Made by a program: the position numbers and the translations under genes
Part shown: positions 23,999-33,834 of the stretch, piece by piece
Layout of the letters: every line of letters starts with the position of its first letter
Position numbering within the stretch: position 1 is the first letter of the stretch
From: Cellulomonadaceae bacterium
Lineage (GTDB): Bacteria > Actinomycetota > Actinomycetes > Actinomycetales > Cellulomonadaceae
Assembly: GCA_031256435.1 (NCBI GenBank)
Contig: JAIRQO010000001.1
Location: 1-34,029 of the forward strand
DNA length: 34,029 nt
Reading direction: 5' to 3'
Notes under the pieces: model-generated
What the model saw: the letters and a program-made list of their open reading frames with translations, nothing else
Told to the model about the DNA's origin: nothing
Database searches by the model: none

Positions 23999-24886
23999 TC
24001 AGAACAATACCGTGGCAAAGGTGCCCACCCGTTCATATCCCACGCGCGCGTACGTACGCAGCGCTGGGACGTTGTGAGAGTTGGCATAGAGGCATAGAGT
24101 TCTGGCAATGTGGGCGCGGGTGTGGGCCACCACGGCGGCCAACGCTGGTGCCGAAAGCCCAGTTCCTCGCAGGTGAGGAGCCACCCATACTCCTTGAACC
24201 TGGGCAACGTCCAGTGCCACTGCGCCCAGTTCTGCGGTGAACTCCACGGCGCTCTGGGATCTGGAGTTGGCCCCGGCGAACCGCGAAAACGAATAACCTC
24301 GTTCCACGATGGACGTGACGTGGCCAACGTACGCGGTAGATTCCTCGGTGATCGGTGAATATCCCACCTCATGGGTGAACATGGCAACGCAGGCGGGCAG
24401 CACGAGGGGAATTTCACTGGGGGCGGTGATCCGGACCCAGGGATCGGGTTCTACGTCAGGGTCTCGATTGATGGCCAAGAGGGGTTGCCCTCGGCGAATC
24501 TCTCGCGCTGCAGGCCACTGGCCACTGAGATGGGACCAGAGAGTGAGCACGGAGGATTCGTCGCCCGTGAGGGAGGCGAACCCGGACGCGCTCCCCACCG
24601 CCTGGGCAAACGCTCGGAGGGCAACTCTGCGGTCATGGACATCAAGATCCGGAGGCACCACGGGGACAATATTGGCCCCGGCCCAGCACAGCGCTCTGGG
24701 TGGACCCTCGCTCGGCCATCCCCACAGGTCACCGGCAGGGGACTCGCCGTACTCGCCCAGTGTGCGCTCTATCTGAGCAGCAACAAACACGGCAGATTCG
24801 GGCACCAAGGCGCACAGGGCGAGGACGTCCCTCCGCGAGCGCGGATCGATGAGCCTGGCAGCGTGACCCTGGCAGGCGTCACTCAT
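23999..24886 (-). CDS. DUF4081-containing GNAT acetyltransferase (Rv2867c-like)
   Basis: 295 residues. The N-terminal half (about 10-140) corresponds to the DUF4081 domain, including VFVAAQIERTLGEYG and LCWAGANIVPV. The C-terminal half is a GNAT domain with AQVQGVWVAPHLRGTGLSAP (acetyl-CoA loop HLRGTG) and LCLYANSHNVPALRTYARVG, the usual final helix-strand pair. In mycobacteria the homologous gene (Rv2867c) also follows ispG, as here, so the gene order supports the assignment. It should transfer an acetyl group to an unknown amine. It lies 73 bases after ispG with no terminator between, so co-transcription with the large operon is likely. The start has only a weak ribosome site. Confidence 0.82.
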   Translation of the reverse strand: MSDACQGHAARLIDPRSRRDVLALCALVPESAVFVAAQIERTLGEYGESPAGDLWGWPSEGPPRALCWAGANIVPVVPPDLDVHDRRVALRAFAQAVGSASGFASLTGDESSVLTLWSHLSGQWPAAREIRRGQPLLAINRDPDVEPDPWVRITAPSEIPLVLPACVAMFTHEVGYSPITEESTAYVGHVTSIVERGYSFSRFAGANSRSQSAVEFTAELGAVALDVAQVQGVWVAPHLRGTGLSAPALAAVVAHTRAHIARTLCLYANSHNVPALRTYARVGYERVGTFATVLF

Positions 24887-24959
24887 AGCGCTGGTTTCTC
24901 ATGGCAGCGTGTTCTTCACAGCCGGGTATTTCGCATCGCACCGTGTGACCCTTCTGGGG

Positions 24960-26165
24960 CTACCCGAGGTCAGGAACAGCGGTGACGATGGGGCCGCTTG
25001 ATCCAGCGCCAGCCGAGTCATAACTATCCGAGCCAGCGCCACTCAAGCCAGAACCATCATCCCCGTCTGGACGGGGCATCGTGGCGGCAATTTTACGCGC
25101 TTCCTCAAGGAGAACAGGCACAATCTCGGCCTCGGGAACCGTTTTGATCACTTCACCCTTGATGAAAATCTGACCCTTGCCGTTGCCTGACGCCACACCA
25201 AGGTCCGCTTCCCGTGCCTCGCCGGGACCGTTGACAATGCAGCCCATCACCGCCACCCTCAGGGGAACGTCCAGGTCCTGGAGTCCGTCAGACACGGCGT
25301 TGGCCAGGGTGTACACATCCACCTGAGCCCTCCCGCATGACGGGCATGAGACGATTTCTAGCGTGCGCTCCCGCAGCCCCAAGGACTGCAAAATGGCGAT
25401 GCCCACCTTGACTTCTTCCACCGGGGGCGCCGATAGGGATACGCGAATCGTGTCACCGATCCCCTGGCTGAGGAGCGCGCCGAAGGCCGTTGCGGACTTG
25501 ATGGTCCCCTGGAACTGCGGGCCAGCCTCCGTGACGCCCAGGTGGAGGGGCCAGTTCCCTGCTTCGCTTAGGAGTTGGTAGGCCCTCACCATGGTGACGG
25601 GATCATGGTGCTTCACGGAAATCTTGAAATCGTGGAAATCATGTTCTTCAAAGAGCGAGGCTTCCCACACGGCGGATTCCACTAAGGCCTCGGGCGTGGC
25701 TTTGCCATACTTGCGGTACAGCGCGGGTTCCAGGGACCCGGCGTTCACACCAATCCTTAGAGAGACGCCGGCATCGGTGGCGGCGCGGGCAATGGCGCCC
25801 ACCTGATCTCCAAATTTGCGAATGTTTCCCGGGTTCACCCGAACCGCAGCACATCCCGCGTCAATGGCGGCAAACACATACTTGGGCTGGAAATGGATGT
25901 CCGCCACCACGGGAATCGGCGAACGCGAGGCGATGGCCGCCAACGCGTCGGCATCATCCTGGGACGGCACCGCCACGCGGATGATTTCACAGCCTGCTGC
26001 CGTGAGTTCCGCAATCTGTTGCAAGGTGGCATCCACGTTGCTGGTGGCCGTGGTGGTCATGGATTGCACGCTGATGGGGGCGTCACCACCCACCAACACC
26101 TTGCCAACACGAATCTGACGCGTAGGTTTGCGGGGGGACAGAACCTGAGAACTCACAGAGCGCAA
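24960..26165 (-). CDS. ispG: 4-hydroxy-3-methylbut-2-enyl diphosphate synthase
   Basis: 401 residues. IspG reductively converts 2-C-methyl-D-erythritol 2,4-cyclodiphosphate to HMBPP, the next-to-last MEP step. The TIM-barrel part starts [20 protein letters not shown] and contains [11 protein letters not shown] and [10 protein letters not shown]. The Fe-S part carries Cys274 and Cys277 (CPSCGR), Cys309 ([10 protein letters not shown]) and Glu316, the four cluster ligands. The start is probably TTG 26165, 19 bases after the protease stop; GTG 26156 is possible. The tail from about 367 ([17 protein letters not shown]) is a Ser/Gly-rich extension beyond the usual end, encoded by GCCAGCGCC-like repeats. 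Confidence 0.95.
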   Translation of the reverse strand: MRSVSSQVLSPRKPTRQIRVGKVLVGGDAPISVQSMTTTATSNVDATLQQIAELTAAGCEIIRVAVPSQDDADALAAIASRSPIPVVADIHFQPKYVFAAIDAGCAAVRVNPGNIRKFGDQVGAIARAATDAGVSLRIGVNAGSLEPALYRKYGKATPEALVESAVWEASLFEEHDFHDFKISVKHHDPVTMVRAYQLLSEAGNWPLHLGVTEAGPQFQGTIKSATAFGALLSQGIGDTIRVSLSAPPVEEVKVGIAILQSLGLRERTLEIVSCPSCGRAQVDVYTLANAVSDGLQDLDVPLRVAVMGCIVNGPGEAREADLGVASGNGKGQIFIKGEVIKTVPEAEIVPVLLEEARKIAATMPRPDGDDGSGLSGAGSDSYDSAGAGSSGPIVTAVPDLG

Positions 26166-26184
26166 CTTACCGGATACCGGGCGG

Positions 26185-27495
26185 CTACTGGAAGATGGAC
26201 ACAGGATCGATCACATCGGCGAGCACCAGAAGTACGGTGGACAGCACCAACACCACCACCATCACGTACGCAATGGGCAACGTTCGGGCCACATCAGCGG
26301 GCCCAGGTAGAGGCGTTACTCCCCGAACGCGCGCCACCGTACGCTTGACACCCTCGTAAATGGCGTTCAGCACATGACCTCCATCGAGAGGAAGCAGAGG
26401 AACCAGGTTGAACACAAAGAGCGCCATGTTCAGCGAGGCCACCAGGGAGAGCATCACTGCAACACGATCCAGCACATCCACATCAGCACTCGCCACGTCC
26501 ACGGCTGCTCGGCCCACCCCCACCACGGACATGACGGAGTCATCTCCGCGAGGTGTGCCGGTGAACATGTCATGCGCCACGCGATACACCTGAACAGGGA
26601 AGGTCACCACCATGCCGGCGGTGCCCGTGAACATTTGCCCCACCTGACTCGGGACCTCCGCCATGGGAACGGATTGCCGGGCAAAGGTGGGGGCTAATCC
26701 CACAAAGGCACTCGTGACGGTCTCAATCTGTCCGTCCTGGGTGACGGGATTCCCCTCGGCGTCAAGGACGGCCCGCGTCACCTGCTGAGGTGTGACCGTG
26801 AGGGTCAACTCCTGCCCGTCCCGTTCCACCACCACGGGGACAGCGTGCCCTGCTGTGCCGTCAATCGCGTTGGTCATGTCCGTCCACGACGACACAGCGT
26901 GGCCATCAAAGCTCACCACGCGGTCTCCCGGTTGCAGCCCCGCAGCAGCAGCGGGTGCCGGATCCGTGGCGGCGTTACACGGAGTGCCGTCCGCCGTGGG
27001 GATGCAGTCCGAGATGGCGGAAACCACGGGAGTTGCCTGAGTGAAGCCAATGGAGAAAGCCAGCACGGTGAACAGGATACTCATCAGGAAGTTGGCAAAA
27101 ATCCCCCCCGCCATCACCACGATCTTCCGTGGAGCGGACAGGTTGAAGAACGCGCGGTTCTCCTCCCCCGGAAGAATTTCCTTGACGGATTCCTCGCGAG
27201 CATCCGCCATCACATTGCCAAAGAAGGTGTTCTTTTCCACCCTGCCCTCGGGCGCTGGTGGCACCATGCCCACCATGCGGCAGTACCCACCGAAGGGCAG
27301 GAGTTTCAGCCCGTATTCGGTCTCTCCGATGGTCCTGGACCAGAGCATGGGGCCGAAGCCAATCATGTATCGCGGAACGCGGACGTTGAAAATCTTGGCT
27401 GGAATGAGGTGGCCGAACTCGTGCGCACCGATGGACAGTCCAATGCCCGCCAGGATGACCACAATCCCCACTACGGCGGGAATGAGCGCGGTCAT
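26185..27495 (-). CDS. rseP: Site-2 membrane metalloprotease (M50, Rip1/RseP type)
   Basis: 436 residues. HEFGH (25-29) in the first helix is the zinc site and [12 protein letters not shown] (363-374) supplies the third ligand; [11 protein letters not shown] lies in the second helix. A PDZ domain lies at about 170-240 ([19 protein letters not shown]). Such enzymes cut within the membrane to release anti-sigma factors or remove signal peptides. Family length and helix order are normal. Its ATG overlaps the ADP-ribosylglycohydrolase stop by four bases. The order dxr-protease-ispG matches mycobacteria, where the protease is Rip1, apart from the inserted hydrolase gene. Confidence 0.93.
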   Translation of the reverse strand: MTALIPAVVGIVVILAGIGLSIGAHEFGHLIPAKIFNVRVPRYMIGFGPMLWSRTIGETEYGLKLLPFGGYCRMVGMVPPAPEGRVEKNTFFGNVMADAREESVKEILPGEENRAFFNLSAPRKIVVMAGGIFANFLMSILFTVLAFSIGFTQATPVVSAISDCIPTADGTPCNAATDPAPAAAAGLQPGDRVVSFDGHAVSSWTDMTNAIDGTAGHAVPVVVERDGQELTLTVTPQQVTRAVLDAEGNPVTQDGQIETVTSAFVGLAPTFARQSVPMAEVPSQVGQMFTGTAGMVVTFPVQVYRVAHDMFTGTPRGDDSVMSVVGVGRAAVDVASADVDVLDRVAVMLSLVASLNMALFVFNLVPLLPLDGGHVLNAIYEGVKRTVARVRGVTPLPGPADVARTLPIAYVMVVVLVLSTVLLVLADVIDPVSIFQ

Positions 27496-28313
27496 GGGGC
27501 AGCAACCCGGGCGTAGAAGGCGTCCACCACGGCGAGCATCTCCGGGGTGAGACCCTGGCGCGCTTGATCTGCAAGCGCCGGGTCAATGCCAAAGAAGGCT
27601 TCCGCAACGGACCCGGCAATGGCTCCCCGAGTGTCCGTGTCAAACCCGAGGGATACGGCTTTACGGATGGCGTCCTCAAAGGAATCAGCAGCAAGGAAGC
27701 AGATCAGCGCTTCGGGCACCGTGGCCTGGCAGGACACGGGTGGCAAGGATTCATCAACACAGGATTCCCAGGGTGTTGATAAATTATAGGAATAGTGGCG
27801 CTCCACGTAGTCACGAATCTCGTCACGGTCCGCGCCGGTACGCGCTAAGAAAATGGCTGCGGCGATGGCCTGTGCCCCGCGCACACCCTCGGCGTGGTTG
27901 TGGGACACAATGGCTGTCACGGCGGCCCAGTGCTCGGTGCGTTCCCGCGTTTCAAAGAGCCAACCGGCGGGCGAAACACGCATCGCTGCGCCGTTGCCAA
28001 AGGAACCGTAGGGCTCGGGTCCCTCGGTGTCCAGCCACCGTTGGAACCCTCTGCCGTACCCGCCGCGCGGGAGCCTTGTGGTGCGCGCCCATCGTTGCAT
28101 CGATTCGATGAGCACCGCTTTGATGGCCGTGTCTGAAACGTCCGGGTTGGACAGGGCGTGAGTCAGCAGCGCCTCGGCCACCGCCACGGTCATCAGCGTG
28201 TCATCGGTGAACGCGGCATCATTACTGAGGATCCGGACTGCGTCCAAGGATTCGGCCTCGCGCGCGAACTCAAAGGGACTCCCGGCCATATCGCCAATTA
28301 TCGCTCCAAGCAT
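27492..28313 (-). CDS. ADP-ribosylglycohydrolase family protein (DraG-like)
   Basis: 273 residues. Metal-ligand motifs of the DraG/ARH family are in place: GDMAGSPFEF (7-16), FTDDTLMTVAVAEALL (35-50), GSFGNGAAMRVSPAGW (103-118) and GFDTDTRGAIAGSVAEAFFG (near 230-250). These enzymes remove ADP-ribose from proteins (arginine or other sites), RNA/DNA ends or small molecules using Mg2+ or Mn2+; the target here is unknown. GGAGG four bases before the ATG gives it its own ribosome site. It overlaps the end of dxr by 16 bases and the start of the protease by 4, so it is embedded in the isoprenoid operon. A family member at this spot is unusual. Confidence 0.88.
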   Translation of the reverse strand: MLGAIIGDMAGSPFEFAREAESLDAVRILSNDAAFTDDTLMTVAVAEALLTHALSNPDVSDTAIKAVLIESMQRWARTTRLPRGGYGRGFQRWLDTEGPEPYGSFGNGAAMRVSPAGWLFETRERTEHWAAVTAIVSHNHAEGVRGAQAIAAAIFLARTGADRDEIRDYVERHYSYNLSTPWESCVDESLPPVSCQATVPEALICFLAADSFEDAIRKAVSLGFDTDTRGAIAGSVAEAFFGIDPALADQARQGLTPEMLAVVDAFYARVAAP

Positions 28314-29485
28314 GAAGCCTCCAAAATCTCATCGGCCCGGCGCCGCGCCCAGGTTTCCGCGTGTTCTACATCGCTGAGCGTCACTTGTGAAAAGGCTACA
28401 CCGTCATGCTGCGCGAGCACTTCTGCCACCACAGCCGGTATCTCAGAAAAACGCATGGCTCGGCGTAAAAAGGCGTCAACGCATTGTTCGTTTGCGGCGT
28501 TCAGGACAGCCGGGTGGGTGGCCGACGCCCGGACGGCCTCCCGGGCCAGGTTCACGGCGGGGAAAACCTCCTCGTCCAGGGGCTCAAAGGTCCACGCTGT
28601 GGCCGTGGACCAATCACACGGAGGGGTCACGGGGTCCAGGCGATCCGGCCAGGAAAGGCCCAGCGCAATGGGGAGCCGCATATCTGGCGGGCTCGCTTGG
28701 AGAATCGTGGAACCGTCAACAAATTCCACCCCCGAGTGAATCACCGACTGAGGGTGGACCACCACGGTGATGTCGCCAGGATCCACGTCAAACAACAGGT
28801 GCGCTTCAATGAGTTCCAGCCCTTTGTTCATCATCCCGGCAGAGTTGATGGTCACCACGGGTCCCATTGACCACGTGGGATGGTTGAGGGCTTCAGCGAG
28901 CGTGACGTGGGCCAACTGGTTGCGGGAATACCCGCGGAAGGGGCCTCCGCTTGCCGTCAGGATGAGTCTGCGGACCTCACCATGGGTTCCGGACCGCAGG
29001 CATTGCGCTATGGCGGAATGCTCACTATCCACCGGGACAATCTGATCCGGGTGCTGGACAGCCTGCTTGACCAGGGCACCTCCGGCAACCAAGGATTCCT
29101 TATTGGCTAAGGCCAAGGTAGAGCCCGCCTCCAGTGCCGCGAGGGTGGGGCGCAGACCCACCGAACCTGTGATGCCATTGAGGACCACGTCTGCCCCGCG
29201 TCCGGCCACCTCGGTGGCGGCATCGGGTCCGGAAAGCACCTCCGGGAGCGGACCACCAGCAGACTCTAACCGCTCCAGGCATTCGGTACGACGATCGTCG
29301 TCGGAAATGGCAACCGCGTCAACGCCGAGACGGCTGGCCTGAGCCGCGAGAGCAGCCACATCATGGCCGCCAGCGGCCAGAGACACCACCTTGAAACGCT
29401 CGGGATGCTGGGAGATGACGTCCAGTGCTTGGGTGCCGATGGACCCCGTGGAACCCAGAATCGCGACGCTGCGCTGGGTGACCAC
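28298..29485 (-). CDS. dxr: 1-deoxy-D-xylulose 5-phosphate reductoisomerase
   Basis: 395 residues. Dxr converts DXP to MEP with NADPH and a divalent metal, the first committed MEP step. Seen: NADPH site GSTGSIGTQALDVI (11-24), NKESLV, the active-site stretch PVDSEHSAIAQCL, LTASGGPFRGY and NHPTWSMGPVVTINSAGMMN. The start is GTG 29485; it shares one base with the stop of the DivIVA-like gene (TAGTG), and no separate Shine-Dalgarno is evident, so translation probably depends on coupling. Confidence 0.96.
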   Translation of the reverse strand: MVTQRSVAILGSTGSIGTQALDVISQHPERFKVVSLAAGGHDVAALAAQASRLGVDAVAISDDDRRTECLERLESAGGPLPEVLSGPDAATEVAGRGADVVLNGITGSVGLRPTLAALEAGSTLALANKESLVAGGALVKQAVQHPDQIVPVDSEHSAIAQCLRSGTHGEVRRLILTASGGPFRGYSRNQLAHVTLAEALNHPTWSMGPVVTINSAGMMNKGLELIEAHLLFDVDPGDITVVVHPQSVIHSGVEFVDGSTILQASPPDMRLPIALGLSWPDRLDPVTPPCDWSTATAWTFEPLDEEVFPAVNLAREAVRASATHPAVLNAANEQCVDAFLRRAMRFSEIPAVVAEVLAQHDGVAFSQVTLSDVEHAETWARRRADEILEASCLER

Positions 29486-30039
29486 TATTCAACGCCGAGA
29501 AGCACTTCAGTGGCACGCCCCAAGAAGGCGTCCACGGGACCTTCGGCGTAGCCGTCTTTCACGCGCGCTTTGGCAAAGGTGGACGAGCGCAATTCTGCGG
29601 CGGTCAGCGGTTCGCCGCGGTCAAAATACCCCACAAGCCGATCACAGACGTCATCAACATCAGCGCGGAGGTAGCCCGGTTTGCCCTTGTCCGGCGGGGA
29701 GAAGCGACTCCCGGCGGGTCGGCTAAGGCGCGGGTAGAGGGTTCTTGCTTTGTCAGCCAGAGCGGTCATCCAGGCGTCGTTGCCGTTGACGGCGATGAAC
29801 TGAGCGCGGGTGCGCGCAACGAAGGCGGCTTCGAGCCGATTCAAGGCTCCGTCCACGGCGGCGGTTTCATAGCCGCCCCGCACCAGGTCAAATGATGCAT
29901 TCTGGATGTCCGTGGCAGTGACATCATCCACCGCCGTGCCCTCGTAGGCCTGACGGGTAGTGGTGAAGAACTCGTCCACCTGGTCCTTGGCGTAGCCGGT
30001 CTTGAAACGCGAGACCGATGTGAACATGGATTCGCTCAT
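29485..30039 (-). CDS. DivIVA-domain repeat protein
   Basis: 184 residues. Four copies of the short DivIVA motif (F..x-GY-x-x-x-x-V-D-x-x-x) can be seen: [14 protein letters not shown] (12-25), [17 protein letters not shown] (50-66), [18 protein letters not shown], and [18 protein letters not shown] near the end. True DivIVA/Wag31 has one such segment followed by long coiled coils, which are absent here. It may bind curved or polar membrane as an adaptor for growth or division proteins; that is inference from the motif. GAGGAGG gives a very strong ribosome site, and the ATG overlaps the rlmN stop (ATGA). Confidence 0.75.
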   Translation of the reverse strand: MSESMFTSVSRFKTGYAKDQVDEFFTTTRQAYEGTAVDDVTATDIQNASFDLVRGGYETAAVDGALNRLEAAFVARTRAQFIAVNGNDAWMTALADKARTLYPRLSRPAGSRFSPPDKGKPGYLRADVDDVCDRLVGYFDRGEPLTAAELRSSTFAKARVKDGYAEGPVDAFLGRATEVLLGVE

Positions 30040-31280
30040 GATTCCTCCTCTGCTGCCAGCTGTCCGCAGGCGCCGTCAATGTCACTTCCTCGTGTATCAC
30101 GAATTGTGGTGGGAATTTTGTGTGCGCGCAGACGCTCGACGAATTTTCGCTCAACCTCCACATCTGAGGCGGTCCAGATGGACCCCGGTGTGGGATTGAG
30201 CGGGATGGGGTTGACATGAACCCACCCGCGGCCGCGCTTGTTGAGGATGCTTCCCAGGAGATCGGCACGCCACGGTTGATCATTCATATCCTTGATGAGC
30301 GCGTACTCAATGGACACCCGCCTCCCCGTGGCTTCAAAATAGCCGCGGGTCGCATCAAGAACATCATCCACGCAGTAGCGTTGGTTGAGAGGGACGAGTT
30401 CACTGCGCAAATCATCATCCGGCGCATGGAGGGAGAGAGCCAAGGTCAGGGGAAGACCTTCAGACGCCAGACGCGTGATGGCGGGCGCCAGACCCACGGT
30501 GGAGACGGTGAGATTGCGCGCACTCATCCCAAAGCCGTGCGGAGGCTCCGCCGCAAACATCCGAATAGCCGCCATCAACGCTGTGTAATTGGCCAGACCT
30601 TCACCCATCCCCATGAAGACGATGTTGTTGAGGCGCGTGGGACCAGGAGGAATCTCGCCGTTGGCCAGGGTGAGCATGGCTTCGCGCACCTGCTCTACCA
30701 TCTCGGCCGCTGACAGGTTGCGCGTCAGGCCCAGTTGTCCTGTGGCGCAGAACGGACAGGCCATTCCGCACCCTGCCTGGGTGGAGACGCACAGCGTGGT
30801 GCGCTTGGGGTAGCGCATCAGCACGGACTCTATCCGGGCATCGTCGAATAAGTGCCACAGCGTTTTCACCGTGGTACCGCGATCCGCCGTCAACACTTTG
30901 GTGCTGCGGAGTAACGGCGGGAAGAGCGCGCTGGCCATAGACTCCCGAGCCGCGGCGGGCAGGTCCGTCCACGTTTCTGGGTCCACGGAGAAGTGTTCAA
31001 AGTAATGGGTGGCTAACTGGCGTGCGCGGAACGGCTTGTGACCAAGGGCCGTGACGGCATCGGCGCGTTCCTCCGTGGTGAGATCCGCAAAGTGGCGCGG
31101 CGGGGCATTCCTGCGTCGCGGCGCCAGTTGAATGGGGACAGCGGGTGTCTCATCCGAGGGGCGGACTTGGGGTGCCCGTGATGCCTGACGGGGTTGCGAC
31201 GCTTGGGGTGCCTGTGGCGCTTGGCGAGGCTGTGACGCAGTCCGCGTAGAGGCGCGACGAGCGGGATTGCGGGGACTCAT
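30036..31280 (-). CDS. rlmN: 23S rRNA (adenine2503-C2)-methyltransferase
   Basis: 414 residues. Radical-SAM enzyme that methylates A2503 of 23S rRNA and A37 of some tRNAs. The cluster motif is CGMACPFC (171-178, C-x3-C-x2-C), with [11 protein letters not shown] (222-232) and [15 protein letters not shown] downstream. The methyl-carrying cysteine is Cys405 in DIDGACGQL. The first 50 residues are a non-conserved Arg/Gln/Ala/Pro stretch ([20 protein letters not shown] at 19-38) built from DNA repeats, well before the conserved start near 60. ATGA overlap with cdsA. Confidence 0.94.
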   Translation of the reverse strand: MSPRNPARRASTRTASQPRQAPQAPQASQPRQASRAPQVRPSDETPAVPIQLAPRRRNAPPRHFADLTTEERADAVTALGHKPFRARQLATHYFEHFSVDPETWTDLPAAARESMASALFPPLLRSTKVLTADRGTTVKTLWHLFDDARIESVLMRYPKRTTLCVSTQAGCGMACPFCATGQLGLTRNLSAAEMVEQVREAMLTLANGEIPPGPTRLNNIVFMGMGEGLANYTALMAAIRMFAAEPPHGFGMSARNLTVSTVGLAPAITRLASEGLPLTLALSLHAPDDDLRSELVPLNQRYCVDDVLDATRGYFEATGRRVSIEYALIKDMNDQPWRADLLGSILNKRGRGWVHVNPIPLNPTPGSIWTASDVEVERKFVERLRAHKIPTTIRDTRGSDIDGACGQLAAEEES

Positions 31281-32206
31281 GCGGCAATGACGAGCAGCAG
31301 GTAGAGGAACGGTGCAGTGATGAGGATGGAATCCACACGGTCAAGGATTCCTCCGTGCCCCGGAAGGAGGTCACCCATGTCCTTCAGTCCTAAATCGCGC
31401 TTGATCAAGGATTCGGCCAGATCCCCCAAGGTGGCGGTGGCGGCCACCACCACGCCGAGAATCAACCCCAGAACGAGGGACGATTGGAGGAGCGCCCCAC
31501 CCTCGCCAGGCAGCCATGGGAACCCCAAAATGAAGTGCGAGCCCAGGAACCCGGCCACCGCCGCCAAGATCACTGACCCAATGAAGCCTTCCCAACTCTT
31601 CTTGGGGCTGACCGAAGGAGCCATCGGGTGTTTGCCAAAGAGCACACCGGCAATGTAGCCACCGGTATCGGAGGCAACCGGCAGAAGGATGAGCATGACC
31701 ACCCGCCAGTTCCCGCGATCCTGTGCCAGCACCAAAATGAGGAAGCAGGCCAGGAATGGCAACCAAGTGGAGGCAAACACCGAGGCGGCAATGTCCCGGC
31801 CAGCAGCCCTGCCTCGCTCACCGGGAAGCATCTCGGCAATTCTCCACACGCAGGTGACAGCCACGGTCAGCACAAAGGCGATCATGAGCGCCTGCGCTCC
31901 ACCGGCAAAGGTGGACACCGCCATGCCCACACCGCCCACCAGCAGCGGCCAAATGGGGAGTTTAATATCTACCGTCTCAAAGGCGCCGCGCAGTTCCCAC
32001 AGTCCCCCGCCAATGGCCACCACCACCAGCACCACAAAGGGCTCCGGCCTAAAGGCGAGCGTGAGCACCAGCAAAGCTATCAAACTCAGTGCCACGGTAA
32101 TGGCAGCCGGGAGATTTCTTCCCGCGCGGGACGTGCTGGCCTGAGGTGCCGGTGCTGGCTCAACCGGCGCTGATGCCGGGGCGGTGGAGGAGGATGGAGT
32201 GGACAT
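31277..32206 (-). CDS. cdsA: Phosphatidate cytidylyltransferase
   Basis: 309 residues. CdsA makes CDP-diacylglycerol from phosphatidic acid and CTP at the membrane, the entry to phosphatidylglycerol, cardiolipin and phosphatidylinositol. About eight hydrophobic helices follow an Ala/Pro/Ser-rich N-terminal tail (1-28). The family signature is present: [13 protein letters not shown], then [20 protein letters not shown] and [16 protein letters not shown]. The ATG shares a base with the frr stop (TAATG), with GAGGT upstream. Confidence 0.94.
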   Translation of the reverse strand: MSTPSSSTAPASAPVEPAPAPQASTSRAGRNLPAAITVALSLIALLVLTLAFRPEPFVVLVVVAIGGGLWELRGAFETVDIKLPIWPLLVGGVGMAVSTFAGGAQALMIAFVLTVAVTCVWRIAEMLPGERGRAAGRDIAASVFASTWLPFLACFLILVLAQDRGNWRVVMLILLPVASDTGGYIAGVLFGKHPMAPSVSPKKSWEGFIGSVILAAVAGFLGSHFILGFPWLPGEGGALLQSSLVLGLILGVVVAATATLGDLAESLIKRDLGLKDMGDLLPGHGGILDRVDSILITAPFLYLLLVIAA

Positions 32207-32763
32207 TAGACCTCGAGAAGTTCGGCTTCCTTGGCGTCGAGCAACTGATCGATGCTTCCAGAGTACTTCCTGGTGAGGTCATCAAGTTCAGAAAGTGACC
32301 GTTTCCCCTCATCTTCGCCACAATCGCCATCTTTGATGGCCCTGTCAATGGTTTCCTTGGCTTTTCTGCGAATGTTTCGCAGCGAGATCTTCCCGTCCTC
32401 GGCCTTGGTGCGCGCAAGTTTCACGTACTCTTTACGGCGATCCTCGGTCAATACCGGAAGGTTCACACGGATCATCTGCCCGTCATTGGACGGATTGACT
32501 CCCAGGTCCGAGTCCCGAATAGCCCTCTCGCACGCTGCCATGGAGCTCTTGTCAAAGGGATTGATGAGCACCGTGCGAGCCTCCGGGATGTTAAAGGAGG
32601 CGAGTTGTTGAAGTGGGGTGGGTGCTCCGTAGTAGTCCACCAGAAGCTTGGAGAACATCCCAGCATTGGCACGGCCAGAGCGGATCCCTGCAAAGTCCTC
32701 CTTGGCAACCTCGATTGCCTTTTCCATCTTTTCTTCGGCTTCAAACAGAACCTCGTCTAGCAC
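32206..32763 (-). CDS. frr: Ribosome recycling factor
   Basis: 185 residues, the normal size. Splits post-termination ribosomes together with EF-G. Conserved phrases: AIEVAKEDFAGIRSGRANAG, LINPFDKSSMAACERAI, NDGQMIRVNLPVLTEDRRKE and RNIRRKAKETIDRAIKDG. The start is GTG 32763, with AAGGAG nine bases upstream. A gap of 106 bases separates it from pyrH; it has direct repeats of ACGCCGT but no clear terminator. Confidence 0.97.
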   Translation of the reverse strand: MLDEVLFEAEEKMEKAIEVAKEDFAGIRSGRANAGMFSKLLVDYYGAPTPLQQLASFNIPEARTVLINPFDKSSMAACERAIRDSDLGVNPSNDGQMIRVNLPVLTEDRRKEYVKLARTKAEDGKISLRNIRRKAKETIDRAIKDGDCGEDEGKRSLSELDDLTRKYSGSIDQLLDAKEAELLEV

Positions 32764-32869
32764 GGTTCCCTACTCCTTTGTGGTGTGGTGGTTGTGGTGA
32801 TCGCGTTGGCGTGACCGGTAGTGGTGGAGTCAGGCTATCGCATGAGGTGACCCAGAACGCCGTGATCAC

Positions 32870-33604
32870 CTAGGACGCCGTAATGAGTGTCCCAATGTCC
32901 TCGCCCTTGAGGGCTCGTGTCACGTTCCCGTCCCCATCCATGCCGAACACGCGCATGGTCACGTTGTTGTCTCGCCCCATGGACAGGGCAGTAGCGTCCA
33001 TGACGTGCAGGTTATTGACCAGTGCCGTCTGGTAGGTCAACGTGTCAAGTTTGGTGGCGTTGGGGTTGGTGCGGGGGTCGTCGTCATACACACCATCCAC
33101 GCCGTTCTTCCCCATCAAAACCTCGTCGCAATAAATCTCTAGTGCCCGTTGCATCGATACCGTGTCCGTGGAGAAGTAGGGAAGGCCAGCACCGGCTCCA
33201 AAAATCACCACGCGGCCCTTTTCCATGTGCCGTATGGCACGCAGCGGGACATAGGATTCGGCAATCTGTCCCATGGCGATGGCGGTTTGTACGCGTGTAG
33301 GAGTGCCGTACTGCTCCAGGAAGTCCTGCAACGCCAGGCAGTTCATCACCGTTCCGAGCATGCCCATGTAGTCGGCACGAGCCCGGTTCATCCCCGCTTG
33401 GGCCAAGGATGCGCCCCGGAAGAAGTTTCCACCACCCACCACTACGGCCACTTGAACGCCATCATGGACGGCGTCACCGATCTCATGGGCGATGCGTTGC
33501 ATCACGGCGGGGTCCAGCCCTATGGATCCCCCACCAAACGCTTCTCCGGACAGTTTCAGTAAAACACGACGAACATTCTGCCCCGTGGCGTAGTTGAGAG
33601 CCAT
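32870..33604 (-). CDS. pyrH: UMP kinase
   Basis: 244 residues from ATG 33604, where GAGGAG lies five bases upstream; GTG 33610 would sit directly on that site. It phosphorylates UMP to UDP. Typical segments: [15 protein letters not shown] (12-26), [13 protein letters not shown] (about 52-64), [16 protein letters not shown] and [19 protein letters not shown]. In many actinobacteria rpsB and tsf precede pyrH; here the upstream side is a divergent secreted-protein gene, so pyrH heads the operon. Confidence 0.96.
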   Translation of the reverse strand: MALNYATGQNVRRVLLKLSGEAFGGGSIGLDPAVMQRIAHEIGDAVHDGVQVAVVVGGGNFFRGASLAQAGMNRARADYMGMLGTVMNCLALQDFLEQYGTPTRVQTAIAMGQIAESYVPLRAIRHMEKGRVVIFGAGAGLPYFSTDTVSMQRALEIYCDEVLMGKNGVDGVYDDDPRTNPNATKLDTLTYQTALVNNLHVMDATALSMGRDNNVTMRVFGMDGDGNVTRALKGEDIGTLITAS

Positions 33605-33770
33605 TTCCACTCCTCATCGGCTGTGTGCGGGCACCCCCTCGGTACCCACCATCCACCGTACACGCACCCTGTGACACGAGGCGTGACGATGGCCTTGCGG
33701 GACACGGACAAGGGCTTTCGGACATCCGGTGCCAGCGGCGTGTTCTTTGCGCCATAACCCCTGGAAACTC

Positions 33771-33799
33771 TTCAATTGTGACTCACGTGGGCATAGTGT
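33771..33799 (+). promoter_or_regulatory. Candidate promoter of the secreted-protein gene
   Basis: TTCAAT (33771-33776) and TAGTGT (33794-33799) are 17 bases apart, upstream of the ATG at 33835, giving a leader of about 29 bases that contains the ribosome site. Confidence 0.4.
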
Positions 33800-33834
33800 G
33801 AAACTGGACGCAGCGGGCGTCAAGGGAGATCACC

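Noticed and set aside
32764..32869. Terminator or attenuator between pyrH and frr
   Set aside because: Only ACGCCGT direct repeats and a short GTGATCAC palindrome were found; no stable stem.
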